This document shows, one piece after another, positions 17,899 through 28,160 of a DNA stretch of 64,000 bases. Made by a program: the position numbers and the translations under genes. Position 1 is the stretch's first letter; the number at the start of each line of letters is the position of its first letter. Origin of the DNA: CAWFYI01 sp963820105 (GTDB taxonomy: Bacteria > Patescibacteriota > Saccharimonadia > Saccharimonadales > UBA4665); contig CAWFYI010000003.1 of the NCBI GenBank assembly GCA_963820105.1, positions 33,434-97,433 of the forward strand, given 5' to 3'. Under the pieces are notes generated by a model. The model was not told where the DNA came from and made no database searches. It worked only from the letters and a program-made list of their open reading frames with translations.

Positions 17899-18933
17899 AT
17901 GATAGTCGTAATAATCGCGGGCGGATCCGGTACCCGTCTTTGGCCGCTCTCAACCCATAATTATCCGAAACACCTGTTGCGGCTGACCAACGAGCGAAGC
18001 CTGCTGCAGAACACTCTAGGCAGGGTAAGCAAGCTCACGGACCCAGAACGGATATTCGTAGTATCCGAGGCCTCGCACTCTGACCACGTGGTCGAACAGT
18101 TATCCGATATACCCCAGGAAAACATACTGGTAGAACCTGCGCGGCGCGGCACTGCCTCGTGCTTCCTGTTGGCCATGGATGCCATCAAAAAGCGGGGCCT
18201 GGATGACCAAGCGATATTCTTTCTGTGGTCCGATCATATCGTGCGGGACCAGCGCGGTTTCGCGAACACGGCCGCATTGGCCGCAGAGTTGGCGGAAGAC
18301 ACCCGCAAGATCGTATTCGTCGGCATCGAACCGACATATCCGACCACCGGTCTGGGCTACATGGAAAAGGGCGACCGGCTCCGTAACGGCTTCAAAAACG
18401 CTTTCGAACTGAAGAAATTCGTTGAAAAACCAGACAAGAAAACCGCCGCGCACTACTTCAAGAGCGGCGACTACCTCTGGAACACGGGCTATCTGGTGGC
18501 AACCATGAAGACCTTGGAGCGCGAAATTGAACAACACTCAGCGCGCCTATGGAAAGATTACCGGGCGCTGCGAAAAAGTAAGGATCCTGCCGAAACTTAC
18601 CTGGGCTTCGAATCCGAGCCGATCGACAAGGCTCTGTCCGAACGCGTAAAAGACGGCTTGGTAGTGCCCGGATCGTTCGACTGGCTGGATATCGGTTCGT
18701 TCCACGACCTGCACGGCATCAGCGACCAGGACGACGACGGCAACTACTTAAGCGGCGACAACATCGAGCTGGAACAGGTGGCAAATAGCTACGTGCGTAA
18801 CGAACAAGGCCTGCCGGTGGCAGTGATTGGCCTGGACAACGTGGCGGTAGTGGCTACCGAGCACGGCATCCTGGTGACCAACAAGACTTACGCCCAAAAG
18901 GTCGGCGAAATCAGCAAGCGGTTCAAGAAATAG
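17899..18933 (+). CDS. manC: Mannose-1-phosphate guanylyltransferase
   Basis: A 344-residue nucleotidyltransferase forming GDP-mannose from Man-1-P and GTP. The N-terminal signature GGSGTRLWPLS (8-18) is complete, FVEKPDKK marks the sugar-phosphate binding region, and the NTGY and DWLDIGSF motifs follow. It has the single-domain length: the C-terminal phosphomannose isomerase domain of the bifunctional type is absent. It is convergent with the phosphomannomutase gene, which makes its substrate. A TAATAT box (17885-17890) ends 8 nt before the ATG and no Shine-Dalgarno is present. Confidence 0.95.
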   Translation: MIVVIIAGGSGTRLWPLSTHNYPKHLLRLTNERSLLQNTLGRVSKLTDPERIFVVSEASHSDHVVEQLSDIPQENILVEPARRGTASCFLLAMDAIKKRGLDDQAIFFLWSDHIVRDQRGFANTAALAAELAEDTRKIVFVGIEPTYPTTGLGYMEKGDRLRNGFKNAFELKKFVEKPDKKTAAHYFKSGDYLWNTGYLVATMKTLEREIEQHSARLWKDYRALRKSKDPAETYLGFESEPIDKALSERVKDGLVVPGSFDWLDIGSFHDLHGISDQDDDGNYLSGDNIELEQVANSYVRNEQGLPVAVIGLDNVAVVATEHGILVTNKTYAQKVGEISKRFKK

Positions 18934-18938
18934 CCCGG

Positions 18939-20369
18939 CTAGCCGTCGAGAGCTTCTATATTGGCATTGATCGATGATTTCCAGTCTATTTCTGGGAATT
19001 CATGGAGGACGCCGTTGATAGTCTTCCTTAGTTCTTCGTAGCCCGTAGTATCACGGGCCTCGAATTTGATGGTCAGGTAAGGACCGTTCTGTGAATAGCG
19101 CACTACGAACATGGCGTCTGGCAGGTCCAGACGGATGCCATCACCGGCGCGCTCATCGCTTATGACCTCGGCCTTTGGGTATAGCTTCTGTAGTTTCGGC
19201 GCCAGCTTGTCTACTACATCCCGCTTATCGTCATCCGAACAATAAACCTTGATTTCAGGGCTTGATTCGTAGTGCGGCAGGTCGGCGACCAGCTCGGATA
19301 GTTTCTTGCCTGAACGATCGATGGTCTGAAGAAGGCGCAGGGTAGAGTACAGGCCGTCGTCGTGGTTGTAGAAATCGGCAGAAAAGAAAAAGTGGCCGGA
19401 CAACTCACCGATGAAAGCAGCCTTGACCTCTTGGTTCTTTTTCTTCAGGAAGGAGTGGCCGGTACGCCACATGAAGGGTTTGCCGCCATGTTCAACAATG
19501 GTTTCCGGGACGACCTTTGAACATAAGGTGTTGAACATTATTTTGGAGCCGGGATGATCCTGCAAGACGCCTATAGCTAGCAGGGCAACCAGCACATCGT
19601 TCCAGATGATATTTCCGGCTTCGTCGACGATGCCTATGCGGTCACCATCGGCGTCATAAGTGAAGCCGATGTCTGCCTTGCTTTCCAGGACCTCGTCGCG
19701 TAGGCGCTCCACCACCTGTGTCTCGGTAGGGTCGGCGACGCCCATAGGGAAGGTCGGATCTACTTTGGTATTGTATTCGATTACTTCGCAACCAGCCTGT
19801 TTCAGAAACGCTGGGGCGATATCCCCGGCTGTTGTACAGCTTGGGTCGACTACGACCTTAAAGCGCTTCTTTATCGGCAACCGCTTGATTATATCTGCGT
19901 AGTAAGCCGGCCTGATGTCTTCATCTTTTAGCTGACCCTGTTTAGCCCCTTTGTCATAATCTTCCTCCTGGATCAGGCGGCACAGCTCCTGCATGCCCTC
20001 GGTCACCAAGGTTTCCGAGTAGTCGTTCGCGAACTTGAAACCGTTGAAGGCAGGCGGGTTATGGGAAGCGCTCACATAAACTCCGGCCGGGGTCTTCAGA
20101 TGGTACTGCGACCAATAAAACATACCGACCAGCTGCATGCCGATGTCAGTAACGTCAATGCCGGCCCACCTTAAACCCTTAATAAGTTCCTGACTATACT
20201 CCGGCCCGGTCTCGCGCGAGTCACGCCCGACGACTGCAGACTTCTTACCCCGGCGTGTCAGATAAGTGCCGTAGGCTTTGCCTATGTGGAGCGCTAACTC
20301 AGGGCTTAGATCCTTGCCGACCAGACCTCTTAGGTCGTAGCCGCGGAATAACTGGGTATTTACCTTCAT
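18939..20369 (-). CDS. manB: Phosphomannomutase/phosphoglucomutase
   Basis: A 476-residue alpha-D-phosphohexomutase of the AlgC/ManB type. The phosphoserine loop is SASHNP with the catalytic Ser102, the metal-binding loop is DADGDRIG, and a C-terminal phosphate-binding region follows. It interconverts Man-6-P and Man-1-P (and probably Glc-6-P and Glc-1-P), feeding ManC and UDP-glucose synthesis. Unlike many genes here it has a real Shine-Dalgarno (AAGGAG, 7 nt before the ATG) and a TATAAT on the minus strand at 20391-20396, so it has a leader of roughly 15 nt. It converges with manC with 5 nt between the stops. Confidence 0.94.
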   Translation of the reverse strand: MKVNTQLFRGYDLRGLVGKDLSPELALHIGKAYGTYLTRRGKKSAVVGRDSRETGPEYSQELIKGLRWAGIDVTDIGMQLVGMFYWSQYHLKTPAGVYVSASHNPPAFNGFKFANDYSETLVTEGMQELCRLIQEEDYDKGAKQGQLKDEDIRPAYYADIIKRLPIKKRFKVVVDPSCTTAGDIAPAFLKQAGCEVIEYNTKVDPTFPMGVADPTETQVVERLRDEVLESKADIGFTYDADGDRIGIVDEAGNIIWNDVLVALLAIGVLQDHPGSKIMFNTLCSKVVPETIVEHGGKPFMWRTGHSFLKKKNQEVKAAFIGELSGHFFFSADFYNHDDGLYSTLRLLQTIDRSGKKLSELVADLPHYESSPEIKVYCSDDDKRDVVDKLAPKLQKLYPKAEVISDERAGDGIRLDLPDAMFVVRYSQNGPYLTIKFEARDTTGYEELRKTINGVLHEFPEIDWKSSINANIEALDG

Positions 20370-20453
20370 GAAATCTCCTTAATCTAAACCATTATAACGC
20401 CTTTTTCGGGCGTCTAATCTTTATTTAATGCCTGACGCATATAGTAGTGGCTT

Positions 20454-20852
20454 ATGATGGCAGACCTTCAAGCGTTTGATGATTGGAATGACAAGAAAAA
20501 ACGACTGCACGCTAGCCGGCCGAATATATTGTTTAAGGAAGGGCAGATCTGGTGGTGCTCCCTGGGCGTTAACGTAGGAGAAGAAGTTCTTGGCAAAGGC
20601 CCGATGTATTTACGGCCGGCTATCGTACTGCGCAAGGTAACGCACACCTCGTGTGTAGTTATCCCGACTACGACCCAAGCAAAATACGGATCTTGGTATT
20701 ATCCACTTGAAATTAATAACCTGAAGCGCTGGGCAATGATGCACCAGATACGCTATATCTCCAGTAAAAGATTACGCAACCGGGAGTCCACCATTCCTAG
20801 TGTTGATTTCAGGGCACTAAAAAAGGCCTTAGTGAAATTCTACGGCCTTTAG
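20454..20852 (+). CDS. PemK/MazF-like protein, possible orphan toxin
   Basis: A 132-residue protein. GQIWWCSLGVNVGEEVLGKGPMYLRP followed by AIVLRKV and VVIPTTTQ matches the SH3-like PemK/MazF endoribonuclease fold (compare GDIWWxxLGxxxGxExxgxRP). Family members cleave mRNA at short motifs. No antitoxin gene lies next to it: the neighbours are manB and glmS, both on the other strand. It could be solitary, regulated in trans, or no longer a toxin. A TATAGT box (20440-20445) ends 8 nt before the ATG; a second ATG at 20457 is an alternative start. The product continues about 30 residues past the core fold with basic residues (SSKRLRNRES). Confidence 0.8.
   Translation: MMADLQAFDDWNDKKKRLHASRPNILFKEGQIWWCSLGVNVGEEVLGKGPMYLRPAIVLRKVTHTSCVVIPTTTQAKYGSWYYPLEINNLKRWAMMHQIRYISSKRLRNRESTIPSVDFRALKKALVKFYGL
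20822..20850 (+). terminator. Possible weak terminator at the end of the PemK-like gene
   Basis: AAAGGCC (20822-20828) and GGCCTTT (20844-20850) form a 7-bp stem with a 15-nt loop, followed by AGTTTT. It spans the stop codon. The T tract is short, so termination efficiency is doubtful. Confidence 0.35.
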
Positions 20853-20961
20853 TTTTGCGATGATCACCGGACGTTGCCATCCGGATCGGTGGGTATTCCC
20901 AAATGTAATTAGATTCTAACAAATAATTATGCTGACGTCAATCTGTTAATAAGGTTTTAAT

Positions 20962-22788
<1,827 letters not shown>

Positions 22789-22792
22789 TTAC

Positions 22793-23947
22793 TTAAGACC
22801 TTTCGGATAAACGTTCATTGATGTAGTTTCGCATATTTTCCTTGAAAGCCGCTATGGAAAAGTCGTCCGCGGTCTTGGCTATGGCCGTATGGTCGAATGT
22901 TTTATTGACCGCCGCTTCCAAGGTTTCGGCAAGCTGTTTGACGGTCTGACGCTCGAAGAACAGCCCTGTTTTGCCCTCGGACACGTAATCCAGGGCGCCG
23001 CCTTTATTATAGGCGATTACCGGTGTTCCCGCAGCCAAGGCCTCGACCGCCACGATTCCGAAGTCGTCCATGTTGGGCATTATATAGCCTATGGCGGACT
23101 GGAAATGTCCTGCCATCTCCATATCGTTAGTGTTGGTCAGAAAGGTCACGCTGCGCCCGGCCAGCTTCTCCAGCCGTTTGTGGTCCGGCCCGTCGCCGAT
23201 TACCACCAAAGGCACCTTGAGTTCGTTGCAGGCCTCTATCGCCAGGTCAAACCGCTTGTATGGCGTCTGGCGGCCTGCTACCACGAAGCCGTGGCGCAGC
23301 GGCGGCTTGACGTTGCCAGGCAGACTGAAGCGAGCGGTCTCTACCGGAGGAAAGATTACGTCTGAATCCCGTTTGTAGTAGCGCTTGATCATAGTCTGGG
23401 TGTGAGAGGAGTTGGCTATGAAATAGTCGGGACGTTTGGCGGCGCGCCGGTCCCAGCGCTTCAGCGGTCCGGACAGAATCGTTAAACCCAGACGGGCCGC
23501 CCAGTTGAGCCCCCGGGGAAAGCCGGGATTCTCCATGTATTCATCCTGTCTTATCCAGTAATAATGCGTAGGCGAATGGCAGTAGCAGATATGCAGCGTG
23601 TCTTTGCCTGTATGCACGCCCTTGGCTTCGGCGCCGCTGGATGACAGCACCAGATCATATCCGCTCAGATCCAAGCGGCTGAACTCGCGGGCTCTTAGCA
23701 GGGGCAGGAACTTCTTCAAGCGGGGGGAGAGAGTCTGTAGCTTGGTGGTACGTACGTCGGCGTCTTTGAACCAATCGATGGCGCTTGGATCGTACTGGGA
23801 GGTGTAAATGGGCGCTTCGGGGTACATCTTGTGCAGCTCCAGTACCACGCGCTCAGCACCGCCTATACCGGTCAGCCAGTCACAGACGATGGCTACTTTC
23901 AGCTTGCCCGGCTTGCGTGCCGGCCCGGCTTTGACCTTTTTGCTCAT
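22793..23947 (-). CDS. GT4 glycosyltransferase (WbaZ-like mannosyltransferase type)
   Basis: A 384-residue GT4 protein. AIVCDWLTGIGGAERV at the N-terminus, the YCHSPTHYYW segment near residue 116 and IPxxMDDFGIVAVEALAAGTPVIA (EX7E region) are typical of the WbaZ/WbdA mannosyltransferase subgroup. With GDP-mannose made by ManC in the same locus, a mannosyl transfer is plausible but not proven. A basic N-terminal tail precedes the first strand. It overlaps the upstream polyprenyl-phosphate sugar transferase by 4 nt and precedes glmS by 4 nt, which indicates an operon. Confidence 0.88.
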   Translation of the reverse strand: MSKKVKAGPARKPGKLKVAIVCDWLTGIGGAERVVLELHKMYPEAPIYTSQYDPSAIDWFKDADVRTTKLQTLSPRLKKFLPLLRAREFSRLDLSGYDLVLSSSGAEAKGVHTGKDTLHICYCHSPTHYYWIRQDEYMENPGFPRGLNWAARLGLTILSGPLKRWDRRAAKRPDYFIANSSHTQTMIKRYYKRDSDVIFPPVETARFSLPGNVKPPLRHGFVVAGRQTPYKRFDLAIEACNELKVPLVVIGDGPDHKRLEKLAGRSVTFLTNTNDMEMAGHFQSAIGYIMPNMDDFGIVAVEALAAGTPVIAYNKGGALDYVSEGKTGLFFERQTVKQLAETLEAAVNKTFDHTAIAKTADDFSIAAFKENMRNYINERLSERS

Positions 23948-25389
23948 CCGCGGGTACCCTTGTGGAACAATACTACCCAGAACGTTTTGGCGATTATGAC
24001 CGCGTCGCCCCAGAAGCTCCAGTTCTGCACATAGTATAGATCCAGTTTGCGCCGTTCGGTGAAACTCAGGTCGCTGACCCCGGAAATCTGCGCAAGGCCG
24101 GTCATGCCCGATTTTACGCTCAGGATAAGATTCTTCTGTTCGGATTTATCTAGTTCGTAAGGCACCAGCGCTCTGGGGCCGACCAGACTGATGTCAGCTT
24201 TGACCACGTTGAAGAGTTGGGGCAGTTCATCCAGGCTGGTGCGGCGCAGGAAATGTCCTATGGCGGTCACGCGCGGGTCGCGTTCCAGATGATCGCCGGC
24301 GGCCCGGTATTCTTTGCCGAGTTCCGGACGCCCCATCTTGCGAAAGGCCTCTTCCGGTTCCATGCCGCTGTAACCGGGTTTATGCGTACGGAACTTGAAA
24401 ACTCGTACAGGGGTATTGAAACGGCTCAGGCGGGTCTGCTGGAAGAATACCGGGCCGCCGTCAGACAGTTTCACGGCGACGGCTATGACCAGCATGAACG
24501 GCGACGCTACAGCCAGGAACAAACCGCCCAGGAACAGATCGGTCAATCGCTTAACCACCCGGCCCCAACCGATGAGCGCCGTCTGATGCACGGCGATTAT
24601 CGGTATGGTGTGGAACAGATCTACTTCTATGTTGCCGACGAACAGCTCGCTGTTGCCGGGAACGAAGCGGTAAGCGGCGTGATTCTCCTGGGCGTAAGTC
24701 AGGATTTCGTCGTTGTTTTCGCCGGCGGCGTAAAGCTCGGTCTGGATTATGGTATGCAGCGGGCGTCCCTTCAGATGATCGATGGCTTCGGAGAAGCTTT
24801 TGTACTCGCGGTATGAATCGTAGTGGTGCCTGAGCTTGTGGCGCACTCCGCCCACGACCCCGGCGACCTTATAGCCGGTGATATTCGTATTTCCCAGGGC
24901 GTCGAGCAGGCGCTGGGTGGTCTTGGTATCGCCTACCAGCAGTACGTTATTGATGCCGAAACCGTAGCTGAACAGCTGGCGTCTAAGCCCGCGGGCCAGC
25001 GTGCGCTCGGCCAGCACCAGGAAAAATGCCAGGCCGAAGCCGTACACGGTGACCAACCGCGCCGGGAAGATTACGACGTCTGTCATGTAGCTGTAGCTGA
25101 TGACGAACAGGATACCGATGAAGCAGCCGATGAGCAGGCGCCCAAGCTCGCTGAACCGCTTGTCATAAAACCGCGAGTTATACAGGCCCAGCAGGCCGAA
25201 GATCAATATCCAGAACGGCAGCAAGCTCACAACCGTTTCCAAGTAATTGAAAGCGTGGACATGGGCGCTAATCGGCGTGTGACTGATGGTCACGCGCAGT
25301 ATATACGCTATACTGAAAGCAAGGGTGATGGCTAGCGCATCGCCAATAATTAAAGCAAAGTTGTAAATAACTGAAGCATTATTCTTCAT
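23944..25389 (-). CDS. Polyprenyl-phosphate sugar-1-phosphate transferase (WcaJ/WbaP-like)
   Basis: A 481-residue polyisoprenyl-phosphate hexose-1-phosphate transferase. Four or five N-terminal membrane helices (to about residue 130) are followed by a CoA-binding-like domain (VLLVGDTKTTQRLLDAL). Another helix near residue 280 leads into the catalytic Bac_transf domain with VFKFRTHKPG, RRTSLDELPQLFNV and SLVGPRALVPYEL. It attaches the first sugar phosphate to undecaprenyl phosphate and so starts polysaccharide repeat assembly in this locus. It overlaps the next GT4 gene by 4 nt and diverges from the O-antigen-ligase-like gene across a 58-nt promoter gap. Confidence 0.93.
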   Translation of the reverse strand: MKNNASVIYNFALIIGDALAITLAFSIAYILRVTISHTPISAHVHAFNYLETVVSLLPFWILIFGLLGLYNSRFYDKRFSELGRLLIGCFIGILFVISYSYMTDVVIFPARLVTVYGFGLAFFLVLAERTLARGLRRQLFSYGFGINNVLLVGDTKTTQRLLDALGNTNITGYKVAGVVGGVRHKLRHHYDSYREYKSFSEAIDHLKGRPLHTIIQTELYAAGENNDEILTYAQENHAAYRFVPGNSELFVGNIEVDLFHTIPIIAVHQTALIGWGRVVKRLTDLFLGGLFLAVASPFMLVIAVAVKLSDGGPVFFQQTRLSRFNTPVRVFKFRTHKPGYSGMEPEEAFRKMGRPELGKEYRAAGDHLERDPRVTAIGHFLRRTSLDELPQLFNVVKADISLVGPRALVPYELDKSEQKNLILSVKSGMTGLAQISGVSDLSFTERRKLDLYYVQNWSFWGDAVIIAKTFWVVLFHKGTRG

Positions 25390-25447
25390 GGAGGTCTTTC
25401 AATTTCCGGATGTTAGCCCGTGAAAGGCTATACTAAATTGTAGCATT

Positions 25448-26788
25448 ATGAAGATATCCGCGTTGAAGTATACCGTCCTGTCGTGGGTAAGCATATTTAC
25501 TATGCTGATCCTGATGCTCATGCCGTTCCACGCCTTGCTGACAGTATGGGGCTCCAGTCTGATCGGTCACTACACCGCGCTCCGGCTCTGGAAGGAAGTG
25601 CTGCTGGCTTTAAGCGTGGCCGGGGTGCTATACCTGTTACTTACCGATCACAAGATCCGCACCCATACGCTTTCGCGCCGGCTGGTCTGGCTGATATTGG
25701 CTTACATTCTACTGAATGTTATCTGGGGTCTGCTGGCGCTCAATCAACATGACGTCACGGCCAAGGCATTAGGCTACGGTCTGATAGTAAATCTTAGGTA
25801 TCTGATCTTTTTCCTCGTTACCTGGTCTGTCGCGCTTCGCATGTCGCGTCTGCGTTCGCACTGGCAGTGGATGGTTTACTGGCCGGCCATGGGCGTGGCA
25901 GCCTTCGGACTGCTGCAGATCTTTATCCTGCCGCATGACTTCCTGCGGCATTTCGGCTACGGCACGCACACCATACCGGCCGTAGAGACCATCAACCATA
26001 ATTCCCGCTATGTGCGTACCGCTTCAACGCTCAGGGGAGCGAACCCGCTGGGCGCTTATCTGCTCATACCAATAAGCCTGCTGTCCGTGCTGTTGCTGAG
26101 CCCCAAACGCCGCACCTGGCTACAGGCCGGTTTCCTGACCGGGTTATTGGTGGTATTGTTCTTCAGCTTCTCACGCAGCGCCTGGGTCGGCGCCCTCTTA
26201 ACCATCTGTGTAGTCCTGTTATTCAGTGTGCGCACCCGCGCCAGCCGGCGCGCCACCGTAGGAATAATCGCCGGTCTTATCATATTGGCGGCGGGTCTGA
26301 CGGCCGTGTTCCACCGCAGCCCCAAGTTTGAAAATTTCATCTTTCATACGCAGACACACTCGGAGGTCAAGACCACCTCTAACGAAAATCACCTGATGGC
26401 TTTGAAGAAGAACGGCAAGGACATATGGCGCCAGCCGCTGGGCCGCGGACCCGGCACTGCCGGCCCGGCCAGCATCTATAACGCGGGCCACCAGCCGCGT
26501 ATCGCCGAGAATTATTTCGTACAGGTCGCGCAGGAAACGGGGTGGCTGGGCTTCGGCCTGCTTGCCCTTATTAATTTCGGCATTGGCTATCTGCTGTGGC
26601 TGAGGCGGGACGACCCCCTGGCGCTCAGCCTCTTCGCCAGCCTTATCGGCCTGACTTTCATCAATCTGTTATCGCATGCCTGGGCTGATGACACGCTGGC
26701 GTACGTCTGGTGGGGTCTGGCAGGCGTGGCCATGGCGCCGGACCGCAAGGCGGAAGCGGTCGAAAAAGCCGGTGAGAAAGATGGCTAA
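25448..26788 (+). CDS. O-antigen ligase/polymerase-like membrane protein
   Basis: A 446-residue protein with about eleven membrane helices and a large extracytoplasmic loop between about residues 285 and 355, which contains conserved Arg and His residues (RQPLGRGPGTAG, NYFVQVAQETG). This matches the Wzy/WaaL (Wzy_C) superfamily that polymerises or ligates polyprenyl-linked glycans. In a monoderm the acceptor would be a wall glycan, glycoprotein or lipid, not LPS. A TATACT (25429-25434) lies 13 nt upstream of the ATG. It diverges from the initiating sugar transferase, fitting the same pathway. Confidence 0.85.
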   Translation: MKISALKYTVLSWVSIFTMLILMLMPFHALLTVWGSSLIGHYTALRLWKEVLLALSVAGVLYLLLTDHKIRTHTLSRRLVWLILAYILLNVIWGLLALNQHDVTAKALGYGLIVNLRYLIFFLVTWSVALRMSRLRSHWQWMVYWPAMGVAAFGLLQIFILPHDFLRHFGYGTHTIPAVETINHNSRYVRTASTLRGANPLGAYLLIPISLLSVLLLSPKRRTWLQAGFLTGLLVVLFFSFSRSAWVGALLTICVVLLFSVRTRASRRATVGIIAGLIILAAGLTAVFHRSPKFENFIFHTQTHSEVKTTSNENHLMALKKNGKDIWRQPLGRGPGTAGPASIYNAGHQPRIAENYFVQVAQETGWLGFGLLALINFGIGYLLWLRRDDPLALSLFASLIGLTFINLLSHAWADDTLAYVWWGLAGVAMAPDRKAEAVEKAGEKDG

Positions 26789-26942
26789 GATCTGCCCGGA
26801 ACTGCGGTTCTTCAAATATCTGGCCGGCGGCAATCTGTATTTCCGGAACGCTCGCAAAGAGTCCAAAAATGACGGCTACATACGATATATTAAGCTAGAA
26901 AGGACTAACTATATGCACGCGGGAAAATCTTGCAGACGCTAA
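26781..26942 (+). CDS. Possible 53-residue orphan ORF
   Basis: Starts MAKICPELRFF, overlapping the end of the ligase-like gene by 8 nt, and encodes a basic product without a membrane segment. Overlapping starts are common in this genome, but I recognise no family and codon bias is not convincing. It may be chance coding beyond the end of the upstream gene. Confidence 0.22.
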   Translation: MAKICPELRFFKYLAGGNLYFRNARKESKNDGYIRYIKLERTNYMHAGKSCRR

Positions 26943-27049
26943 TCAATTCAACGGCCAACTTCGTTAATTGCAATGCTATAACTGACTCGCTAATTATTAA
27001 GCTTTTGAATTATGTCTGTGCCAGCCCTTTAGATTTTTATGGAAATTTT

Positions 27050-27055
27050 TATAAT
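27050..27055 (+). promoter_or_regulatory. -10 box (TATAAT) of the TrmB-like gene
   Basis: A perfect TATAAT ends 7 nt before the ATG at 27063, in an AT-rich stretch (about 26940-27060) that contains no gene. No Shine-Dalgarno follows, so a leaderless mRNA is expected. Confidence 0.6.
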
Positions 27056-27062
27056 AATTTGA

Positions 27063-27401
27063 ATGAGCGATTTCGGGGTGTTAAAGCAGCTGGGACTGAA
27101 CCAAAGCGACATCAGTTGTTATGTATGCCTGATTGAACAAGGTCCGGCAACGGCACAGGGGTTATCCAAGAGGCTTAGGATGTCGCCAACCAATCTATAC
27201 GCGGTACTGGAAAAGTTGTCAGATCAGGGTTTCATTGATGCATTCAAGCTGACCACCGCACCGGCATTGTTCAGAGCCAAACGATTGGACAGAGCGCTTA
27301 GCGCGAACTACATGCACCGTCGGCACCTGGTGCTGCCACTGTGCCACGAATTGAATATTCCATCGCCGCCTGCGTTGCCGCCGCGCTGCTGGCAACAGTG
27401 A
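27063..27401 (+). CDS. Short TrmB-like HTH regulator
   Basis: A 112-residue protein whose first 70 residues match a TrmB-type winged helix: VLKQLGLNQSDISCYVCLIEQG, then TAQGLSKRLRMSPTNLYAVLEKLSDQGFID, which is the recognition helix and start of the wing. TrmB family members in Archaea and CPR bind DNA and respond to sugars through a C-terminal domain. That domain is missing here; the C-terminus is a short Pro/Cys-rich tail. It may act as a simple repressor. It sits 24 nt before the LexA-like gene and 0.6 kb before the cobalamin-riboswitch operon, but a link to either is not shown. Confidence 0.72.
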   Translation: MSDFGVLKQLGLNQSDISCYVCLIEQGPATAQGLSKRLRMSPTNLYAVLEKLSDQGFIDAFKLTTAPALFRAKRLDRALSANYMHRRHLVLPLCHELNIPSPPALPPRCWQQ

Positions 27402-27424
27402 ACTAATAGTGGCATAATGCTAAT

Positions 27425-27907
27425 GTGAACGAAAAGCAAACATCCGAAGGCAAGACCATAAGGCCGACCAAGAAGCAAAAGGAATTGCTCGGCTTCATAG
27501 AATCATTTATCAGCGAACACGGTTATAGCCCGAGCTACCGTGAAATCATGGCGGGGCTGAATTATACATCGGTGGCGACGGTTTCGCTGCATGTAAATAA
27601 TCTTATAAAGCGCGGGCACTTGGCCAAGCGTGATCACTCGGCCCGTTCGCTGGAAATCGTCAAACAAGGCGAGAGCAAGGAGCCCACGAAAATTACCTCC
27701 AACCAGATAGCTCCAGGAGAGGAGAAGTGGCTGATCGAGAAGGTTGAGCACGCTTTCAAACAGGTCGAGGGCAGCGGCAGGCCGGACGATGACAATTTGG
27801 ATAATCTGCAGATCCTGCTGGGAGCGTTAAAAGTTCTGGGCCTGGACGGCGCTTCGCAGAGTTTCGCGCCGCGGCTGACCGCGCTGAAACAGCGCCAGTC
27901 ATCTTAG
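27425..27907 (+). CDS. LexA-like HTH protein without the S24 peptidase domain
   Basis: A 160-residue protein with a GTG start. Residues about 13-80 match the LexA N-terminal DNA-binding domain (TKKQKELLGFIESFISEHGYSPSYREI, then VSLHVNNLIKRGHLAKRDHSARSLEIV). The second half is an acidic/helical region with a short linker and shows no serine-lysine dyad or AG cleavage site context of LexA. It therefore cannot self-cleave in the classical SOS manner. It may bind SOS-like operators constitutively or respond to another signal. A CATAAT box (27413-27418) ends 6 nt before the GTG. Confidence 0.75.
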   Translation: MNEKQTSEGKTIRPTKKQKELLGFIESFISEHGYSPSYREIMAGLNYTSVATVSLHVNNLIKRGHLAKRDHSARSLEIVKQGESKEPTKITSNQIAPGEEKWLIEKVEHAFKQVEGSGRPDDDNLDNLQILLGALKVLGLDGASQSFAPRLTALKQRQSS

Positions 27908-27933
27908 CCGGGCGGCAGTTGTCCATATCACAA

Positions 27934-27962
27934 TTGACAGCCTGCAATTTTGGTCGTACTAT
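27934..27962 (+). promoter_or_regulatory. Sigma70-like promoter of the cobalamin operon
   Basis: TTGACA (27934-27939), a 17-nt spacer and TACTAT (27957-27962). The expected transcription start is about 27969, which gives a leader of about 187 nt before the first start codon. That is the opposite of the leaderless genes nearby and fits an RNA-regulated operon. Confidence 0.7.
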
Positions 27963-27968
27963 CAGACA

Positions 27969-28155
27969 CGCTATATGCGTTTTGCAATAGAGCATTACGC
28001 GTTTGGGGAAGAAGGGTGAAATTCCCTCACTGTGCCGCAACTGTGAAAGTCAGATGACCAAATAGCGATTAATCGAATCGAAACCTTCGAGCAAAGGTCC
28101 TGACGGTCTCACAACTGTATCCCCCTCCGCTTGGAATGTTTCAGTCGGAGGATTT
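27969..28155 (+). promoter_or_regulatory. Cobalamin riboswitch leader
   Basis: The leader contains the hallmarks of the cobalamin (B12-box) aptamer: GGGGAAGAAGGGTGAAATTC around 27995-28022, then CACTGT, then the B12 box GCCGCAACTGT (28034-28044), then GTCAGATGACC. The order and spacing match the conserved core around P3-P6 of the Rfam Cobalamin family. The aptamer probably ends near 28115. The expression platform is the hairpin at 28124-28151, which contains the first gene's ribosome binding site. Binding of a cobalamin is expected to lower expression of the operon. The exact class (adenosyl- versus hydroxo-/methylcobalamin) cannot be fixed by eye. Confidence 0.88.
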
Positions 28156-28160
28156 TTGTT
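28124..28160 (+). terminator. Riboswitch expression platform: SD-hiding hairpin with U tract
   Basis: CCTCCG (28124-28129) pairs with CGGAGG (28146-28151). After one mismatch, TTGGA (28131-28135) pairs with TTCAG (28140-28144), closing an ATGT loop. ATTTTTGTTTT follows. The 3' arm holds GGAGG, the only Shine-Dalgarno available for the TTG start at 28156. The same element could therefore both sequester the RBS and terminate transcription. Confidence 0.72.
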
